Source: JBDNFP01 sp041689775 (lineage in GTDB: Bacteria; Bacteroidota; Bacteroidia; Cytophagales; Spirosomataceae). Taken from it: DNA of 8,310 nt. The stretch is from the NCBI GenBank assembly GCA_041689775.1, contig JBDNFP010000153.1:1-8310 (forward strand), given 5' to 3'. The notes below the pieces were generated by a model that saw nothing but the letters and a program-made list of their open reading frames with translations, was not told the DNA's origin and ran no database searches. How positions within the stretch are numbered: position 1 is the first letter of the stretch; the number at the start of each line of letters is the position of its first letter. The translations under genes were made by a program, and so were the position numbers. Shown here in pieces: positions 5,805-8,310 of this stretch.

Positions 5805-6080
5805 TTACTTCACTTCCTCCGTTCCCAGCTCCTCTTCCCTATACTTCTCCCACTCACCGGGAGTAGAGGGGATAGCCTGCGGGATGAGGCCCCGGCGTGA
5901 AGGACGTATTTCGGGGGCCTTGATGGTAAGGGCCTGTTCCGTTTTGGTACCATCGGCAGTCGTGATGACGACCTTGTACTTGCCGGGCCGGATGTACAGG
6001 TTTTTGTCCTCCGCTAGTTCTAGTTTCACTTCTTTTTCGTCAAACATCAACGAGCCTGTATCGCTTAACCTGTGATTTAG
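5805..6080 (-). pseudogene. C-terminal remnant of a larger, GC-richer gene (possibly BNR/VPS10-type glycosidase)
   Basis: The open frame extends from just after a TAA at 6081-6083 to the stop at 5805. An in-frame ATG at 6045-6047 would give 80 aa, but the sequence before it (SDTGSLMFDEKEV) continues the same style. Visible are NLYIRPGKYKVVITTADG, TEQALTIKAPE and GEWEKYREEE, which resemble the beta-sandwich tail after the propeller of BNR/VPS10-type glycosyl hydrolases in Bacteroidota. This family call is from memory of the pattern and is weak. There is no signal peptide or start region, it keeps a strong terminator, and its base use fits the ars region rather than the AT-rich neighbour. It is best read as a host gene cut at about 6080. 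Confidence 0.55.
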
Positions 6081-6085
6081 TTAGA

Positions 6086-6964
6086 TTAAAACTTACCCGA
6101 TATTGCAATATCATTGATACCCATTGAATACACTTGGTTATACTCTTTCGTAGGAACATAAGTTAAAGCAATCTCGGGATGAGCTAAAAATACTTTATAT
6201 ACAGCAATAGAGGAAACCTTCGGTCCTAGTGAGGCTAGAATGATATTATAACTATCTTTGAGAGTGGATATTTTATCTTCTAAAACATTAAATCCATAAT
6301 CATTACTATAAGAATTTATTTCAAAAGACTGCACCTCAGTTTGGCCATTACATTCTTCCTCATGGCTCTTTATTACGTTTCGACTCTGATTATCAAATTG
6401 TACACCTTCTTGAATGCCGAGAACTGTTAGGGCTGGCTCGTAATATCTTACTAGCTGACTTGTTCTATCGTAGTCGAAGCCAGTCAATATGATAAGCACT
6501 GTGGGTTTTCCAAATTCTGTAATACCAGAATGCTTATATAATAATCTAGGTTTATCAGGCTCTTTGCACAGCCAATCTCCATAAGTTTTGGGTTTATAGT
6601 AAATGTAACGGATATTAGCACCTCGATGCCTTAGAAAGAAGAAAAAAGTCCAAACGGTTTCACGAGGCATCGTTGAAATATCAACAAGCACCTCTTGAAG
6701 ACTTTCAATATTATTGTTTACTAATAAACCAATCCTTTGCCATGTTGCAATTGGATCTTTATATAAAAGGTGAAAAATTTCAAGTTTTATTTTTTTATCA
6801 TGACATAGCTTTTCGACAAGCGGTAAATTTTTACTAGATAAATTCATATATTCATCAAAAACTATCAAATACAAAATTTTGCACTTGAAGTCCACGATAT
6901 TTCTTTTTATTCCTTCAAAGAAGCGATCTTCCCAGCCCAAAACAGCAACAAGTGTATCAATCAC
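6086..6964 (-). CDS. Unrecognised two-domain, probably Rossmann-like protein partnered with an ORC/CDC6-like ATPase
   Basis: 292 aa, GTG start at 6962-6964. I do not recognise the family. The N-terminal half alternates strand and helix: TLVAVLGWEDRFFEGI (4-19), KILYLIVFDEY, KLEIFHLLY, EVLVDISTMPRETVWTFFFF (91-110) and IRYIYYKP. A conserved-looking VDISTMPRE falls where CARF-type Rossmann domains have their ligand loop after strand 4. The second half has another set: VLIILTGFDYDRTSQLV (156-172), VLGIQEG, and NIILASLGPKVSS (240-252) followed by ALTYVP. There are no membrane segments or signal peptide. Its GTG overlaps the ATPase stop by 8 nt (GTGATTGA), so the two are coupled. It is clearly more AT-rich than the ars genes, suggesting transfer. 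A ligand-sensing partner role is a guess. Confidence 0.6.
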   Translation of the reverse strand: MIDTLVAVLGWEDRFFEGIKRNIVDFKCKILYLIVFDEYMNLSSKNLPLVEKLCHDKKIKLEIFHLLYKDPIATWQRIGLLVNNNIESLQEVLVDISTMPRETVWTFFFFLRHRGANIRYIYYKPKTYGDWLCKEPDKPRLLYKHSGITEFGKPTVLIILTGFDYDRTSQLVRYYEPALTVLGIQEGVQFDNQSRNVIKSHEEECNGQTEVQSFEINSYSNDYGFNVLEDKISTLKDSYNIILASLGPKVSSIAVYKVFLAHPEIALTYVPTKEYNQVYSMGINDIAISGKF

Positions 6965-8180
6965 TATCTTGAAAAATTAAAAGAGTATCTTCTCCATTTT
7001 TATCATCAAGTCTTAATGGCTTGTTCTTGTATGCAGCCGCCCACAAATCAGAAGACTTCAAGCTAATTGAAGCATGCTGTCCCGTTGGATCTAGGCCTCG
7101 GTCTGGAAGTAAAGGCCTATTGGGATCATAGTAGGTTGTATTTTTTTCGTCGTCTTTAGACCTACCTGAACGTGTATATAAAAGCTGAGCCTTGCGAGCT
7201 ATTATAAGGAGATCTTCAAGTTTATTCATTGAATCGCTATTTTGTTCTGTGATAATAAATTTAATAGCTCTTGGCTCTGAAATGTTACTCATAAGCCTAC
7301 TTTTGAACAAAGTCATTAAGTTGCTAAATAAATGTAACAATTGATCTTTTTGCAACTCTGTGCATCCTTCAATGCTTCTATGTAAATGCTCGATACTATT
7401 CCATTTATCTTTGCTTACCTTATTTATTGCTTTTGTTTGAACGCTACTTTCAATTTCGTTAACTACACCCACTTCACCAAGTTTTGAGAGCATCATCTCA
7501 TACATCTCGTGACAGGGTACCAAAAGGTTCCTAATAACTCCGGTAGAAAGTTGAATAATTAAATCGAATCCAGAGTAGGGCGGTAAATTTGATTTAACAC
7601 TCCTACTTTTAAAATAATGGGCACGATAATGTTTATATACATAGTCACTTATCTGCTTTTCATTACCAGTTTCGTACTTAGCCAATGCATCAGCTTTGGC
7701 TTTGAGTTTAGCTTGTTCTAGATCATGAGCCATTTGGCTATTGATTGGAAAAAATTCTTCAACAAGGACATTGATATTATATAAATCAAGTCTTCTTTGA
7801 AGAATTTCCTTTGCCATTTGCCCGAAATCCGAATTTGAATTTCGATATGGATTCTCTCTTTCAACTTTTGTGAAATCATGATCTTCTATAATATTTCCGC
7901 CAGAAGCAGTTATAAAATCATATTCACGTTCAGAGGTAATTGCCACTTTAAAACTATAATCAGAATGGTCTCGATAAGCAATCCATGAATTCACAGATTT
8001 CTTTTGAAATATATTTAAATCATGTGCATCGTCTAACATAAACATAAAATGCGCATTCTCCAATAATGGTATACTCTTCAACATTCTAATTACTGGCAAT
8101 ACCAAGGAATTGAATGAATATGTATTAGACTTGTTGTATTGGAAATATTTTCGTATATGGATAGGATATAAACATTTCAA
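6957..8180 (-). CDS. ORC/CDC6-like AAA+ ATPase lacking the Walker A region (5'-truncated)
   Basis: About 407 codons open after an in-frame TAA at 8181-8183. The first possible start is TTG at 8178-8180 and the first ATG is codon 33. Visible parts: a Walker B-like FMFMLDDAHDL (45-55) followed by NSWIAYRDHSDYSFKVAI, EEFFP (141-145), a sensor/winged-helix-like GFDLIIQLSTGVIRNLL (204-220), and a C-terminal YYDPNRPLLPDRGLDPTGQHASIS with SSDLWAAA. These recall the bacterial ORC-CDC6 family AAA ATPases, some found in defence islands. No GxxGxGKT/S Walker A occurs in this protein or in any frame of the 130 bases upstream. Walker B is only about 45 residues in, so an N-terminal portion is missing and ATP hydrolysis is unlikely. 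It is AT-rich like its partner gene. Confidence 0.65.
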   Translation of the reverse strand: MKCLYPIHIRKYFQYNKSNTYSFNSLVLPVIRMLKSIPLLENAHFMFMLDDAHDLNIFQKKSVNSWIAYRDHSDYSFKVAITSEREYDFITASGGNIIEDHDFTKVERENPYRNSNSDFGQMAKEILQRRLDLYNINVLVEEFFPINSQMAHDLEQAKLKAKADALAKYETGNEKQISDYVYKHYRAHYFKSRSVKSNLPPYSGFDLIIQLSTGVIRNLLVPCHEMYEMMLSKLGEVGVVNEIESSVQTKAINKVSKDKWNSIEHLHRSIEGCTELQKDQLLHLFSNLMTLFKSRLMSNISEPRAIKFIITEQNSDSMNKLEDLLIIARKAQLLYTRSGRSKDDEKNTTYYDPNRPLLPDRGLDPTGQHASISLKSSDLWAAAYKNKPLRLDDKNGEDTLLIFQDSD

Positions 8181-8310
8181 TTAACGACTTAAAAACTGAA
8201 CGGCAATGGCGTTCGGCAACCGGATGTAATTAGCAACATTTCACGAATTTACTCAACCTTTTCGAGCGGCAATATCTCGTTACTTTCGGTAGGACGCTCG
8301 CCGAAAGTAG
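8181..8310. other. GC-richer segment with short inverted repeats at the edge of the AT-rich pair
   Basis: No gene is supported here. GAACG/CGTTC (8198-8202 with 8210-8214), CGAG/CTCG (8263-8266 with 8276-8279) and TACTTTCGG/CCGAAAGTA (8281-8289 with 8301-8309) form three small hairpins. GGCAAT occurs at 8202 and 8268, with GGCAAC at 8215. Composition shifts sharply at about 8181, exactly where the ATPase loses its N-terminus. It may be the end of a mobile element or a dispersed intergenic repeat that continues beyond the window. Confidence 0.45.

Noticed and set aside
8181..8310. Integron attC site or CRISPR repeats
   Set aside because: The hairpins differ from one another, there is no regular repeat-spacer spacing, and no matching pair of RYYYAAC and GTTRRRY ends was found.

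Overview
The window comes from a Bacteroidota bacterium, most likely a Cytophagales-type relative. The protein families point there, genes show almost no Shine-Dalgarno sequences, and the arsR promoter matches the Bacteroidota TTG / TAnnTTTG consensus. Apart from the transposase end at the left edge, every gene lies on the minus strand, so transcription runs from high to low coordinates.

Left edge (1-196, plus strand): the last 52 codons of an IS200/IS605-family Y1 transposase, with its catalytic Tyr and metal-ligand Gln, followed by an imperfect hairpin typical of the right end of such elements.

Arsenic block (265-5032, minus strand), in transcription order: arsR behind a perfect 26-bp palindrome that overlaps its promoter; an ArsM arsenite methyltransferase fused to an ArsN2-type GNAT domain and a Cys-rich tail; a Dps ferritin-like protein; a strong terminator; a DinB-family gene with an apparent one-base frameshift near its start; an ACR3 arsenite efflux permease; and a thiol-dependent arsenate reductase. 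Together these give sensing (ArsR), arsenate reduction (ArsC), arsenite export (ACR3) and methylation (ArsM). Dps and DinB-like genes would fit accompanying redox stress. A second, weaker ArsR-type palindrome lies between arsR and arsM.

Toxin-antitoxin pair (5056-5725): a small antitoxin-like gene overlaps a PIN-domain toxin gene by 4 nt (ATGA). The toxin reading frame is broken by what looks like one missing C in a C run.

Patchwork region (5754-8310): a 17-bp perfect terminator hairpin; the C-terminal remnant of a GC-richer gene, possibly a BNR/VPS10-type glycosidase; then an AT-rich two-gene unit (6086-8180) encoding an ORC/CDC6-like AAA+ ATPase without its Walker A region and a two-domain, probably Rossmann-like protein I cannot name. 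These two overlap by 8 nt (GTGATTGA). The last 130 bases are GC-richer, carry short inverted repeats and begin where the ATPase loses its N-terminus. The AT-rich pair is the best candidate for an undescribed (possibly defence-type) module, but this copy appears truncated.

No rRNA, tRNA or CRISPR array was seen. No gene-free stretch exceeds 300 bases.
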